The notes below the pieces were generated by a model that saw only the letters and a list, made by a program, of their open reading frames with translations, made no database searches and was not told the DNA's origin. 64,000 nt of DNA from positions 124,001-188,000 of the forward strand of contig CM001438.1 in NCBI GenBank assembly GCA_000244995.1, written 5' to 3'. Position 1 is the first letter of the stretch. Every line of letters starts with the position of its first letter. The DNA comes from Burkholderiales bacterium JOSHI_001 (GTDB lineage Bacteria; Pseudomonadota; Gammaproteobacteria; Burkholderiales; Burkholderiaceae_C). A program made the translations under genes and the position numbers. Of the stretch, positions 1 to 7,641 are shown piece by piece.

Positions 1-170
1 TGGGCGCCGCTGGCGTCCAGGCGCTGCGCGGTGGCCTGGGCCAGCGCCATGCCGCGTTCGATCTCGCGGGTGCTGAGCGGCCGGGTTTCGCAGGCCTGGC
101 CGGCTGGGGCGGCGTGCGGGACTGCGGCCAGCCACGCGGCGGCCAGCATCGCCAGCAAGGCGCGCTTCAT
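1..170 (-). CDS. DUF2145-family exported protein (N-terminal part)
   Basis: Only the first 56 or so residues are in the window; the gene continues past the left edge. The start codon at 168-170 overlaps the stop of the upstream gene as ATGA, so the two are probably translationally coupled. The N-terminus is a signal peptide (Lys-Arg, hydrophobic core, Ala-rich cleavage zone) followed by CETRPLSTREIERG and a Gln/Ala/Leu helix, which I recognise as the start of DUF2145 proteins of betaproteobacteria. Function is unknown; the protein is predicted to be periplasmic. Family assignment rests on memory of this N-terminal pattern. Confidence 0.65.
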   Translation of the reverse strand, partial: MKRALLAMLAAAWLAAVPHAAPAGQACETRPLSTREIERGMALAQATAQRLDASGA

Positions 171-589
171 CGCGTCACCTGTTCGTTGTGCAGCAGCGAA
201 GCGCCGATCTCGTTGGGAATGAAGCACAGCGCCTGGCCGGCGGCCGACAGCACCCAGCCGGTGGACAACGCCAGCACCACCACGCCGGCGCCCACGCTGG
301 CCACGGCCTGGCCGGCGAAGTTCACCGACACCCGCGCGCCGTCGCTGGCGCGTTCCAGCACCCACACGGTGCCGGTGGCGCTGGCCTGCACGGCCACCAC
401 GGTCAGCGCCACGCCGCCGGACAGCAGCAGGGCCGGCGCGGCCACCGACACCGCCACCGGCAAGGCCGACAGCACGCTGGCGTCGGACAGCGCGTCGTGC
501 GCCCAGGCGCTGCGGCCCAGCGGCGCGGCGGCCAGGGCCAGGCTCAGGCCCAGGGTCAGCAGGTGGCGGCGTAGAGAAGACGTGTTCAT
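167..589 (-). CDS. Hypothetical exported protein with hydrophobic segments
   Basis: 140 residues. The chosen ATG gives a classic signal peptide (MNTSSLRRH then a Leu/Ala core ending near SAWA-HD). The mature part carries a hydrophobic segment at roughly residues 47-66, a short beta-rich middle (VWVLERASDGARVSVNF) and another hydrophobic stretch near 100-120, so it may be periplasmic with membrane contact. It lies 26 bases after the YiaA-like gene and overlaps the DUF2145 gene by four bases (ATGA), which suggests a three-gene operon. I do not recognise a named family and infer no function beyond envelope location. Confidence 0.6.
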   Translation of the reverse strand: MNTSSLRRHLLTLGLSLALAAAPLGRSAWAHDALSDASVLSALPVAVSVAAPALLLSGGVALTVVAVQASATGTVWVLERASDGARVSVNFAGQAVASVGAGVVVLALSTGWVLSAAGQALCFIPNEIGASLLHNEQVTR

Positions 590-615
590 GAACAACTCCT
601 GAAGGTGGATGGCGC

Positions 616-1065
616 TCACTGCGCCGTTGCGGCTTGGCGGGCTTCGGCCAGGTCGGCTTCGAAACCATCGCGCAGGGTCTTGGCCAGCGTGAACACCGTG
701 GTGATGAGGTACAGCCAGGCCACCATCAGGTAGGCCTTCCACACCGGCTGGATGCCCATGCGCCACAGGCCCCAGGCGGTGAGCGCCATGGCGGATGCGA
801 AGGCGCCCCAGACCACGCCCTTCCAGGCCGGCGTGTCCACCGAGCCGGCCTCGTTGTCGCGCACGAACTTGGCCAGCACGAAGGCGCTGGTCAGGCAGAA
901 CAGGTAGCCCATCACCATGAAGGCGCGGTCCAGGTCGTCGCCGGGCAGCCAGGCCAGGCCGGTGACGCACAGGACCACGGCGATGCCGAAGGAGATCCAG
1001 ACCTGCAGGCGCCAGGCGCGGGTGTCGCGGCGCACGGCGGGGGTGGTGGTAAGGGCAGCTTGCAT
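616..1065 (-). CDS. YiaA/YiaB-family inner membrane protein
   Basis: 149 residues with four clear transmembrane segments arranged as two similar halves (about residues 20-40, 45-65, 85-105, 110-130), matching the paired-helix layout of the YiaA/YiaB domain. The start at 1065 is preferred to an upstream in-frame ATG at 1149 because it places the first helix near the N-terminus and leaves the divergent control region free. Family function is unknown; it acts in the cytoplasmic membrane. It is first in a likely operon with the exported protein and DUF2145 gene downstream, and is divergent from the XRE-type regulator at 1208. Confidence 0.75.
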   Translation of the reverse strand: MQAALTTTPAVRRDTRAWRLQVWISFGIAVVLCVTGLAWLPGDDLDRAFMVMGYLFCLTSAFVLAKFVRDNEAGSVDTPAWKGVVWGAFASAMALTAWGLWRMGIQPVWKAYLMVAWLYLITTVFTLAKTLRDGFEADLAEARQAATAQ

Positions 1066-1113
1066 GCGATGTCTCGCGGGGTGGTTGAAGGTGAGGGAAT
1101 GTTGCGTGCTTCG

Positions 1114-1182
1114 GCTTGAAAAGGCTTGTTTCAAGCGACGATGTGGCAATTCGTGGGCCTATTGGTATCAAATGGCGATACC
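1114..1182. promoter_or_regulatory. Two dyads in the divergent YiaA / XRE-regulator control region
   Basis: Between the divergent starts at 1065 and 1208 lie two perfect inverted repeats: GCTTGAAA-N7-TTTCAAGC at 1114-1136 and GGTATC-N7-GATACC at 1164-1182. Both have a seven-base spacer. The region is visibly AT-richer than its surroundings. Such sites are natural operators for the adjacent helix-turn-helix regulator, which would then control itself and the membrane-protein operon. The link to that regulator is inference from position. Confidence 0.45.
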
Positions 1183-1207
1183 TCATTGCGCCCAGTGGCC
1201 CATTGCC

Positions 1208-1948
1208 ATGTCCACCACCCAGTCCCTGATCAGCGTGCTGAAGGCCGAGCTGAAGGCCGCCGGTTTCACCTACGCCGCGCTGGCGCGCGAGATCGGCCTG
1301 GCCGAAAGCAGCGTCAAGCGCATGTTCGCGGCCGGCGAGATGCCGCTGTCGCGGGTGGACGAAATCTGCCGCGTGCTGAAGACCGACTTCGCGGAAATCA
1401 GCCGCCAGGTGGCCGACGCGCAGCCGCTGCGCAGCGAGCTGACGCTGGAGCAGGAACGTGCCGTGGTGGCCGACCGCAAGCTGCTGCTGATGGCGATTTC
1501 ATGCCTGAGCCAGTGGACGCTGGAGCAGATCACGGCCACCTACCGGGTGAGCGAGACCGAGGGCATCCGCTACCTGGCGCAGTTGGACCGCCTGGGCATC
1601 CTGGAACTGCGCCCCGGCAACCGCTACCGGCTGAAGGTGGCCAAGACCTTCCGCTGGCGCCCGCAGGGCCCGGTGATGGACTACTTCCGCGAGCAGGTGG
1701 TGCCCGACTACTTTGCCGGCGGCTTCGACGCCGAGGGCGAGATGCTGATGCTGGTGCACGGCCAGGTGGGCCGCAGCCTGGCCGCGCTGTTCAACGAACG
1801 CCTGCAGCGCGTGGCGCAGGACTTTGCCCAGCAGCACCTGGCCGACCAGAAACTGCCCGAAGACCAGAAGCGCCCCTACACCCTGGTGATCGGCATGCGC
1901 TCCTGGCTGTTCGCGGCCTTCCGCGACTTGAAGCGGCCAGGCGCCTGA
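1208..1948 (+). CDS. XRE-family transcriptional regulator
   Basis: 246 residues. Residues about 5-60 form a lambda-repressor-like helix-turn-helix (LKAAGFTYAALAREIGLAES followed by SVKRMF and an acidic/hydrophobic fifth helix). The remaining 180 residues contain a second region, about 100-150, that looks like a winged helix (ITATYRVSETEGIRYLAQLD then a basic RPGNRYRL wing), and a C-terminal helical domain. The ATG at 1208 was chosen over upstream in-frame ATGs because it starts directly at the HTH. It is divergent from the YiaA-like operon and is likely its regulator; the dyads in between are candidate sites. The effector is unknown. Confidence 0.75.
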   Translation: MSTTQSLISVLKAELKAAGFTYAALAREIGLAESSVKRMFAAGEMPLSRVDEICRVLKTDFAEISRQVADAQPLRSELTLEQERAVVADRKLLLMAISCLSQWTLEQITATYRVSETEGIRYLAQLDRLGILELRPGNRYRLKVAKTFRWRPQGPVMDYFREQVVPDYFAGGFDAEGEMLMLVHGQVGRSLAALFNERLQRVAQDFAQQHLADQKLPEDQKRPYTLVIGMRSWLFAAFRDLKRPGA

Positions 1949-1973
1949 CACGCAGGGGCGCGGCCGGCCATGT

Positions 1974-2453
1974 TCACACCCACAGCGCGACCAGGAACAC
2001 GCCGATCATCATGCAGGCCAGCACCACCTTGGCCAGCATGCCCGCCATCAGGCCCAGCCAGGTGGCCACGCCGACCTTCATCGCCTGCTGTTGATTGCGC
2101 TGGGCCAAGTACTCGCCCGCGGCGGCGCCGACCAGCGGCATGAACAACACGCCCACCAGGCCCATGAACAGCCCGGCCACGGTGCCCAGGGCCGCGCCCA
2201 CCAGGGCCTGCCGGCTGGCGCCGGCGCGCTGCGCGCCCAGCAGGGCTGCCACGTAGTCCAGCACCCAGGCCAGCACCGCCATCGTCGCCACCGCGGCCAG
2301 GGCCCAGGGCCCCACGCGGGTGAAGTTGTCGATCCAGGCCCCCAGGGCAATGCCGGCCAGCACCAAGGCCGTGCCGGGCAGCGCCGGCAGCACCGTACCG
2401 GCCAGGCCGAACGCCATCAAGGCCACGCTGGCCACCCACCACACGGCATCCAC
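1974..2453 (-). CDS. DUF456 domain membrane protein
   Basis: 159 residues, almost entirely hydrophobic, with about four or five membrane segments and Gly-rich packing motifs (GLAGTVLPALPGTALVLAG near the N-terminus and a central GxxxG-rich region). The FGLAGTVLPALPG signature and length are those of DUF456 proteins, which have no assigned role and lie in the cytoplasmic membrane. It is convergent with the XRE regulator (25-base gap) and lies 186 bases downstream of the TIR-protein gene on the same strand; the intervening sequence is very GC-rich with short inverted repeats and no obvious gene. Confidence 0.8.
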   Translation of the reverse strand: MDAVWWVASVALMAFGLAGTVLPALPGTALVLAGIALGAWIDNFTRVGPWALAAVATMAVLAWVLDYVAALLGAQRAGASRQALVGAALGTVAGLFMGLVGVLFMPLVGAAAGEYLAQRNQQQAMKVGVATWLGLMAGMLAKVVLACMMIGVFLVALWV

Positions 2454-2639
2454 GGTTTTCCTTTCGTCGGGTCGAACCGGCGGCCCGGGCGGGCCCTACC
2501 GGAGCCATGTGAGCGGCGGTGGCCGGAATTCAAGTGCCAACCCGGGGCCCGCCGGGGCCTTGAAGCACCCGCCGCGCGGCCCGGCCAGGCGGGGCCGCCG
2601 ATGTCCCACGGCCAACCCGCCCGCGGCTCGGGAGCGGCC

Positions 2640-3941
2640 TTATTTCGCCAGCGTGCTCAACAGCCCGATGGCGCCCACCAACACCGCGAGGCCCAGGGTC
2701 CAGCGGTAGCTGCTGCCGATGGTGCCCACGACAGCGCCCCAGATGGCGCCCCCCAGGACATGACTCGACTCGCCGCTGGCACCGAAGGCCAGCGGAATGC
2801 CCATGCCCAGGGCCCAGGTCACGGCACCGACAGCGCCCACGGCCAGCCGTTCGCCCAACTCCATGCCCAAGCCGGCCGAGGTCACAGACGCCGGCAATGG
2901 CGACGGGGCGGGCGGCGGCGCCGGCGGTGCCCGTTGGGGCTCGGCCGGCGGCGGCGCCGCGGCGGCCGGCTTCGGCGGTGCCTGGCTCAGGCGCTGCCGC
3001 TCAGCCTCCTGCGCCGCCGCTTCTTCCAGCCGGCGCGCGGCCTTGGCCTGCTGCCGCTTCTCTTCGATGGCCTCACGCTCTTGGCGACGCGCTTGCTTCT
3101 CGGCCTCCGCCTGCGCCTTCGCGGCGGTTTCGGCCGCGTCCAGCAGTTCGCGGTCGATGCGGTCGGCGTCTTCCGCCTTCAGGTCCAGATCGGCCCGGCG
3201 CTTTCGCAGACCGGCGCGGGCGGGCTCGCTCAGCGGGTAGCCCTGCGCGATGGTCTTGCTCAGTTCCTGCCGGTACTGCGCCAGCCGGCGCTGGTAGTCC
3301 AGCCTCTGTGCCTCGATGGCGCTGGCCGGGTCGGGCGCCGGGCCCGGCTTATTGCGCGGACCATCCTGAGCCCTGCGCTCCGGTGGCATGGCCGGGCCGT
3401 CCGGCAAGACCGGCGTGCCCTTGTCGGGGGAACGGGCCGCCGCGTCCGGCGCTGCGGCGGTCTTGGCCGCGGCCGAAGGCGTTCGCACAATCTTGGCCAA
3501 GGCCTGCACCAGCACCCCCACGTCGCTGTCCCAACGCGCATGGGTGAGCTCGACCCCGTTGCGATAGGCCAGGTCCTTCAGGTCGTCGGGCAACTCGGCC
3601 GCGTTGGGCATGCGCGCGCCTTGCACCAGCACGGGAATCACATGGATGTCGCGGCGCAGGGCCGCGGCAGTCTCCAGACGCACGAAGTCGTTGTCATCGT
3701 CCAGCCGGCGCTGGCCGGCGGGGTTCTTCAGATCCAGCCACTGCTTGCCCATCACCGCCAGCAGCACCGAGCAGGCTTTCAACTTGGCGTCAATGATCTT
3801 TCGGAAGTCGACGCCCGGATCGATGCCCACCACGTCCATGAAGACCGAATCGGTTCCGAATTCCACACACAGGTTCTGGAACAGCCGGCCTGCGTGGCCG
3901 TCCGCGTCTTCGCGGCGATAGCTGATGAAGATGGCACCCAT
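2640..3941 (-). CDS. TIR-domain protein with coiled coil and C-terminal membrane segments
   Basis: 433 residues. Residues 1-150 are a bacterial TIR domain: FISYRRED at 5-12, VFMDV near 33, and FVRLE at 86-90, whose Glu90 aligns with the catalytic Glu of NAD-cleaving TIR domains. Residues about 200-330 are a charged, Arg/Glu/Ala-rich coiled coil; then comes a Pro/Ala-rich linker, and the last 70 residues contain two or three hydrophobic segments, so the protein is probably membrane-anchored by its C-terminus. The start at 3941 is chosen because it begins right before the TIR beta-A strand. Bacterial TIR proteins can act as NADases in antiphage defence or signalling; no standard defence partner is adjacent, so the role is open. 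Confidence 0.75.
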   Translation of the reverse strand: MGAIFISYRREDADGHAGRLFQNLCVEFGTDSVFMDVVGIDPGVDFRKIIDAKLKACSVLLAVMGKQWLDLKNPAGQRRLDDDNDFVRLETAAALRRDIHVIPVLVQGARMPNAAELPDDLKDLAYRNGVELTHARWDSDVGVLVQALAKIVRTPSAAAKTAAAPDAAARSPDKGTPVLPDGPAMPPERRAQDGPRNKPGPAPDPASAIEAQRLDYQRRLAQYRQELSKTIAQGYPLSEPARAGLRKRRADLDLKAEDADRIDRELLDAAETAAKAQAEAEKQARRQEREAIEEKRQQAKAARRLEEAAAQEAERQRLSQAPPKPAAAAPPPAEPQRAPPAPPPAPSPLPASVTSAGLGMELGERLAVGAVGAVTWALGMGIPLAFGASGESSHVLGGAIWGAVVGTIGSSYRWTLGLAVLVGAIGLLSTLAK

Positions 3942-4151
3942 GCGGCCCCCCGGTGGTCTGGCTGCTGGTTCGAACAAGCAGCACCGCAATGTAGCCGGCG
4001 CGCCCTGGCTTGACCATCGGCCCGCGCGGCGGCATGACGCCAGCCGGCAAGCGGCTGTTGCCTCTGTCGCGTCGAGGGACTTGCAGGTGAACCCACCGAA
4101 AGGAATGCGGCGAGTGTTCGCGGTGGGCCAGGCCGGTGAGTCAGGCAGGGA

Positions 4152-5051
4152 TCAGGCCTGGGCCAACGCGGCCTTGGCCGCTTCGGCATGCACCCAGGCC
4201 AGGAAGGCTTCCACCGGCGCGCGCTTGGCGTGGCGCGCCGGGTAGACCGCGAAGTGCGCCTTCACGCGTTGGCATTTGTCGAAGCCGAACACCGGCCGCA
4301 GCCGGCCTTCGGCCAGGTGGCGCCCGGCAATGACCGCGCTTTCCAGCGCCACGCCCAGACCCAGGATGGCTGCGTCCATGGCCATCTGCGCGCGGTCAAA
4401 GCGCAGGGTGAAGCGCTCGGGCGCGCGCTTGTCGCTGTGGGCGCGGAACCAGTCGGCCCACTGCACCACGTTCACATTGCTCTGGATCAGCGGTGTGTCC
4501 AGCAACTGCTCCACGCGCTTCAAGCGGTGCGCGCGGATGAAGGCCGGGCTGGCCAGCGGCAGGATGCGTTCTTCGAACAGCGGCTCCACCACCAGGTCGG
4601 GCCACTGCGGCACGCCGTAGCGGATGTCCAGGTCGGCCGCACCCAGCGCGAAGTCGCTGTGGGTGTGGGCGGCCGAGAGGTTCATCGAGATGCCAGGGTT
4701 GGCCTTGGCAAAGGCGGGCAGCCGCGGCATCAGCCACAACGAGGCCAGGCTGGGCGTGGCATGCACATACAGGCTGTTGGCCACGCCGTGTTTGACGTCG
4801 TCGCTGGCCGCGCCAATGGCCGCCAGTGCGCCGGCAATGCGCGCCAGGTAACCGTCACCCGCGGCGCTGAGGCGCACGCCATGCGCGCTGCGCTCCAGCA
4901 GGCGCACACCCAGGTGGGCCTCCAGCCGCGCCACCTGGTGGCTGATGGCCGACGCGGTCAGGTGCAACTCGGCCGCCGCCAGCGAAAAGCTGCGCCGGCG
5001 CGCCACCGCTTCAAAGGCCTGCAGGTTGGCGATGGGCGGCAGGAAGGACAT
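4152..5051 (-). CDS. LysR-family regulator (GcvA-like)
   Basis: 299 residues with the usual LysR build: winged HTH at about residues 8-67 (LQAFEAVARRRSFSLAAAEL, TASAISHQVARLE) and a type-2 periplasmic-binding-protein fold for the effector. The pattern LPPIANLQAFEAVARR and the ligand domain (ATPSLASLWLMPRLPAF, DLDIRYG) place it in the GcvA-like branch. It is divergent from the SDR/TRAP/transketolase operon, with 124 bases between the starts that include a T-N11-A dyad. It is therefore the likely activator of that catabolic operon, responding to its substrate or an intermediate. Confidence 0.85.
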   Translation of the reverse strand: MSFLPPIANLQAFEAVARRRSFSLAAAELHLTASAISHQVARLEAHLGVRLLERSAHGVRLSAAGDGYLARIAGALAAIGAASDDVKHGVANSLYVHATPSLASLWLMPRLPAFAKANPGISMNLSAAHTHSDFALGAADLDIRYGVPQWPDLVVEPLFEERILPLASPAFIRAHRLKRVEQLLDTPLIQSNVNVVQWADWFRAHSDKRAPERFTLRFDRAQMAMDAAILGLGVALESAVIAGRHLAEGRLRPVFGFDKCQRVKAHFAVYPARHAKRAPVEAFLAWVHAEAAKAALAQA

Positions 5052-5071
5052 AGGGGCAACCCGGCTGTTGC

Positions 5072-5119
5072 ATGACGAACCGTCATCTTAGGTTGAAAAC
5101 TCTTCGCTTGTCGTCAACC
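5072..5119. promoter_or_regulatory. Putative LysR binding region before the SDR/TRAP operon
   Basis: ATGACG-AAC-CGTCAT at 5072-5086 is a perfect dyad that contains the LysR T-N11-A signature (T at 5073, A at 5085). A second, wider pair, GGTTGA (5091-5096) and TCAACC (5114-5119), follows. Both lie in the 124-base region between the divergent lysR gene and the SDR start at 5176. Assignment to the adjacent LysR is inference from motif and position. Confidence 0.5.
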
Positions 5120-5175
5120 AAGCCTGTGCCGAAGATGCCGTCACTTTCTCTTCCACCGACATCGGAGACCGACAC

Positions 5176-5925
5176 ATGCTGCTCAAGGACAAGGTTGCCC
5201 TCATCACCGGCGGCGCCGGGCTGAACGGGCTGGGTTTTGCCACCGCGAAGATGATGGCCGAGCAGGGTGCGCGGGTGGTGATCCTGGACCTGGAACGCGC
5301 GCAGCCCCAGGCCGCCGCCGCCCAACTGGGCGCGGGGCACCTGGGCCTGGTGGCCGACGTCACCGACAAGGCCAGCTGCGAAGCCGCCGCCGCCGCGGTG
5401 AAAGAAGCCTTCGGCCGCATCGACATCCTGGTCAACAACGCCGGCATCACCCAGCCGGTGAAGACCCTGGACATCACCGGCGCCGACTACGACCGCATCC
5501 TGGACGTCAGCCTGCGCGGCACCCTGTACATGTCGCAGGCCGTCATCCCCACCATGCGCACGCAGAAGGCCGGCGCCATCTGCTGCGTGTCGTCGGTTTC
5601 GGCACAGCGCGGCGGCGGCATCCTGGGCGGGCCGCACTACTCGGCCGCCAAGGCCGGCGTGCTGGGCCTGGCGCGCGCCATGGCGCGCGAGTTCGGCATC
5701 GACGGCATCCGCGTCAACTGCGTGACGCCGGGCCTCATCGCCACCGACATCAACAAGGGCCTGATCCCCGACGACAAGATGAAGACCATCCTCGAAGGCA
5801 TCCCGCTGAACCGCATCGGCGAGCCCCGGGACGTGGCCGGCTGCCTGGTCTTCCTGGCCAGCGACCTGGCCAAGTACCTCACCGGCGTCACGCTCGACGT
5901 GAACGGCGGCATGCTGATCCATTGA
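5176..5925 (+). CDS. SDR-family NAD(P)-dependent oxidoreductase
   Basis: 249 residues, a classical short-chain dehydrogenase. The Rossmann motif TGGAGLNGLG is at about residues 11-20, the NNAG motif near 90, Ser in SSVS near 140 and the YSAAK catalytic pair near 155-159, with a C-terminal VNGGMLIH typical of FabG-like sugar and polyol dehydrogenases. It is first in an operon with a TRAP transporter and transketolases, so it probably oxidises the imported polyol, sugar or sugar acid (or an intermediate) in the cytoplasm. An Asp (ILDLE) after the second beta strand favours NAD over NADP. The exact substrate cannot be read from the sequence. Confidence 0.85.
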   Translation: MLLKDKVALITGGAGLNGLGFATAKMMAEQGARVVILDLERAQPQAAAAQLGAGHLGLVADVTDKASCEAAAAAVKEAFGRIDILVNNAGITQPVKTLDITGADYDRILDVSLRGTLYMSQAVIPTMRTQKAGAICCVSSVSAQRGGGILGGPHYSAAKAGVLGLARAMAREFGIDGIRVNCVTPGLIATDINKGLIPDDKMKTILEGIPLNRIGEPRDVAGCLVFLASDLAKYLTGVTLDVNGGMLIH

Positions 5926-5959
5926 AACCACGGCAAGCAACACCAGGAGACAAGACACC

Positions 5960-6955
5960 ATGAACCGCAACACCTTCACCCGCACCCTGCTGGCGCTGGC
6001 CGCCGCCGCGCTGCTGCCGCTGGCCGCTGGTCAAGCCCAGGCCCAGGCCGTCAAGCTGACGCTGGGCCACGGCGCCGCCCCGGACAACCCGCGCAACCTG
6101 GCGGCAGTGAAATTTGCTGAACTGCTGAAGGCCAAGACCGGCGGCCGCTACGAGGTGCAGGTGGCGCACTCGGCCCAGCTGGGCGACGACGCCGCGATGG
6201 TGACCGCGCTGCGTTCGGGCACGCTGGACATGTCGGCCAACAGCCAGGGCGCCATGGCCGCGGTGGTGCCCGAATTCGCGGCCCTGGGCCTGCCCTTCCT
6301 GTTTGCCGACGTGCAGAAGGCCTGGGGCGTGATGGACGGCCCGGTGGGCAAGGAACTGGCCGACAAGGCTGCCGCCAAGGGCATGGTGCTGCTGGGCCTG
6401 TGGGACAACGGCATCCGCCAGATGTCCAACAGCAAGCGCGCCATCAAGTCGCCGGCCGACCTGAAGGGCCTGAAGATGCGCACCCCGCCCGACGCGGTGA
6501 CCATCGACATCATGCAGGCCATGGGCGCCGACGCGCAGCAGATCAAGTTCTCCGAGCTGTACGTGGCGCTGCAGCAGGGCGTGGTGGACGGGCAGGAGAA
6601 CCCGCTGACCAACATCGCCTCGGCCAAGCTGTACGAAGTGCAGAAGTACATCTCGCTGACCGGCCACAAGTACGAGTCCACGCCCTTCATGATGAGCAAG
6701 CGCAGCTGGGACAAGCTGAGCGACGCCGACAAGAAGGCGGTGAACGAAGCCGCCGCCGAAGCCACCACGCTGCAGCGCCGCCTGAACAAGGAAGCCGACG
6801 ACAAGCTGGTGGCCGACCTGAAGGCCAAGGGCGTGCAGATCGACACCGTGGAGCGCAAGCCCTTCATGGACGCCGCCAAGCCGGTCTACACCAAGTGGAC
6901 CACTGGCCCGATCGGTGAGTTCGCCACCCGTGTGGTCGGCGCCGCCGCCCACTGA
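5960..6955 (+). CDS. dctP: TRAP transporter substrate-binding protein (DctP)
   Basis: 331 residues with a signal peptide ending in AQAQA around residue 28. The mature protein is a DctP-type periplasmic receptor: LTLGHGAAPDNPRN at the start, LGDDAAMVTALRSGTLDMS, the hinge region GLPFLF, and KMRTPPD, whose Arg normally contacts a substrate carboxylate; QNPLTNI-like QENPLTNI follows. It delivers the ligand, usually a sugar acid or other carboxylate, to the QM membrane proteins encoded directly downstream. It lies 34 bases after the SDR gene with an AGGAGA ribosome-binding site. Confidence 0.9.
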   Translation: MNRNTFTRTLLALAAAALLPLAAGQAQAQAVKLTLGHGAAPDNPRNLAAVKFAELLKAKTGGRYEVQVAHSAQLGDDAAMVTALRSGTLDMSANSQGAMAAVVPEFAALGLPFLFADVQKAWGVMDGPVGKELADKAAAKGMVLLGLWDNGIRQMSNSKRAIKSPADLKGLKMRTPPDAVTIDIMQAMGADAQQIKFSELYVALQQGVVDGQENPLTNIASAKLYEVQKYISLTGHKYESTPFMMSKRSWDKLSDADKKAVNEAAAEATTLQRRLNKEADDKLVADLKAKGVQIDTVERKPFMDAAKPVYTKWTTGPIGEFATRVVGAAAH

Positions 6956-7041
6956 ACCGGCGGCCCCGCTGCCGCTGTTGTGTCCCCAGCCTTCTGCCAC
7001 CAGGCCTGCCGCCCCGCGCGGCCGGCCGTGAAAGGGTGCCC

Positions 7042-7560
7042 ATGAACCAAGTGCTCCAGGCCGTTGACGCGGCCATCGGGTGGGCCTGCCGCGCGGTGCT
7101 GTACGTCACCCTGTCGGTGGTCTTCGCCATCCTGGCTGCCAACGTGGCCCTGCGTTATGCCGCCGGCACCAGCATCGCCTGGGCGTCCGAGCTGCCCGAG
7201 CTGATGTTCCCCTGGATGATCATGGCCGGCGTGGTGCTGGCCGCCCAGCACGGGTCGCACATCGCGGTGGTGCTGCTGACCCAGAAGCTGGGCGCCGCGC
7301 GGCGCTGGGTGCTGGGCGGGGGTTCGTTGATCGTGGCCGCGCTGTACGGCGGCCTGGCCTGGATGGCGCTGCCGGTGGCGGAAATCGCGCACGACGAAAA
7401 AACCCCCATCCTGCAGGTGCCCGGTTCGGTGAGCGTGGGCTGCCTGGTGCTGGGCTTCGCGCTGCTGGCCGTGGTGACGCTGTGCCACCTGCCGCGGCTG
7501 TGGCAGAGCGAACGTGTGGACGCGCAAGAGGCCGCCGACGCGCTGGCCCACGGAGCCTGA
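7042..7560 (+). CDS. dctQ: TRAP transporter small permease (DctQ)
   Basis: 172 residues with four transmembrane segments (about 15-40, 55-75, 95-115, 135-155), the size and layout of the DctQ subunit, including the conserved ASELPELMFPWMI region after helix 1. The ATG at 7042 was chosen over a GTG two codons upstream because AAAGGG at 7031-7036 sits at proper spacing to it. It partners the large permease DctM encoded 81 bases downstream to form a sodium-driven TRAP importer. Confidence 0.88.
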   Translation: MNQVLQAVDAAIGWACRAVLYVTLSVVFAILAANVALRYAAGTSIAWASELPELMFPWMIMAGVVLAAQHGSHIAVVLLTQKLGAARRWVLGGGSLIVAALYGGLAWMALPVAEIAHDEKTPILQVPGSVSVGCLVLGFALLAVVTLCHLPRLWQSERVDAQEAADALAHGA

Positions 7561-7641
7561 CATGACGCCCCCACGCTCACTTTGTTCGCTGCCCCCCGAG
7601 GGGGCCATCAGCACCTTCGGGCAAGCCGAAAGGTACTGACC
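7561..7641. repeat. Intergenic palindromic repeat between dctQ and dctM
   Basis: The 81-base gap contains GCCCCC-CGA-GGGGGC at 7591-7605, preceded by a pyrimidine-rich ACGCTCACTTTGTTCGCT block. This combination resembles a dispersed intergenic repeat I recall from Burkholderiales chromosomes. A related copy lies at 10831-10893. Within this operon the GC-rich stem could modulate the dctQ/dctM expression ratio; it lacks a U-run, so it is not a standard terminator. The shine site for dctM (GAAAGG, 7629-7634) follows it. Confidence 0.55.
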
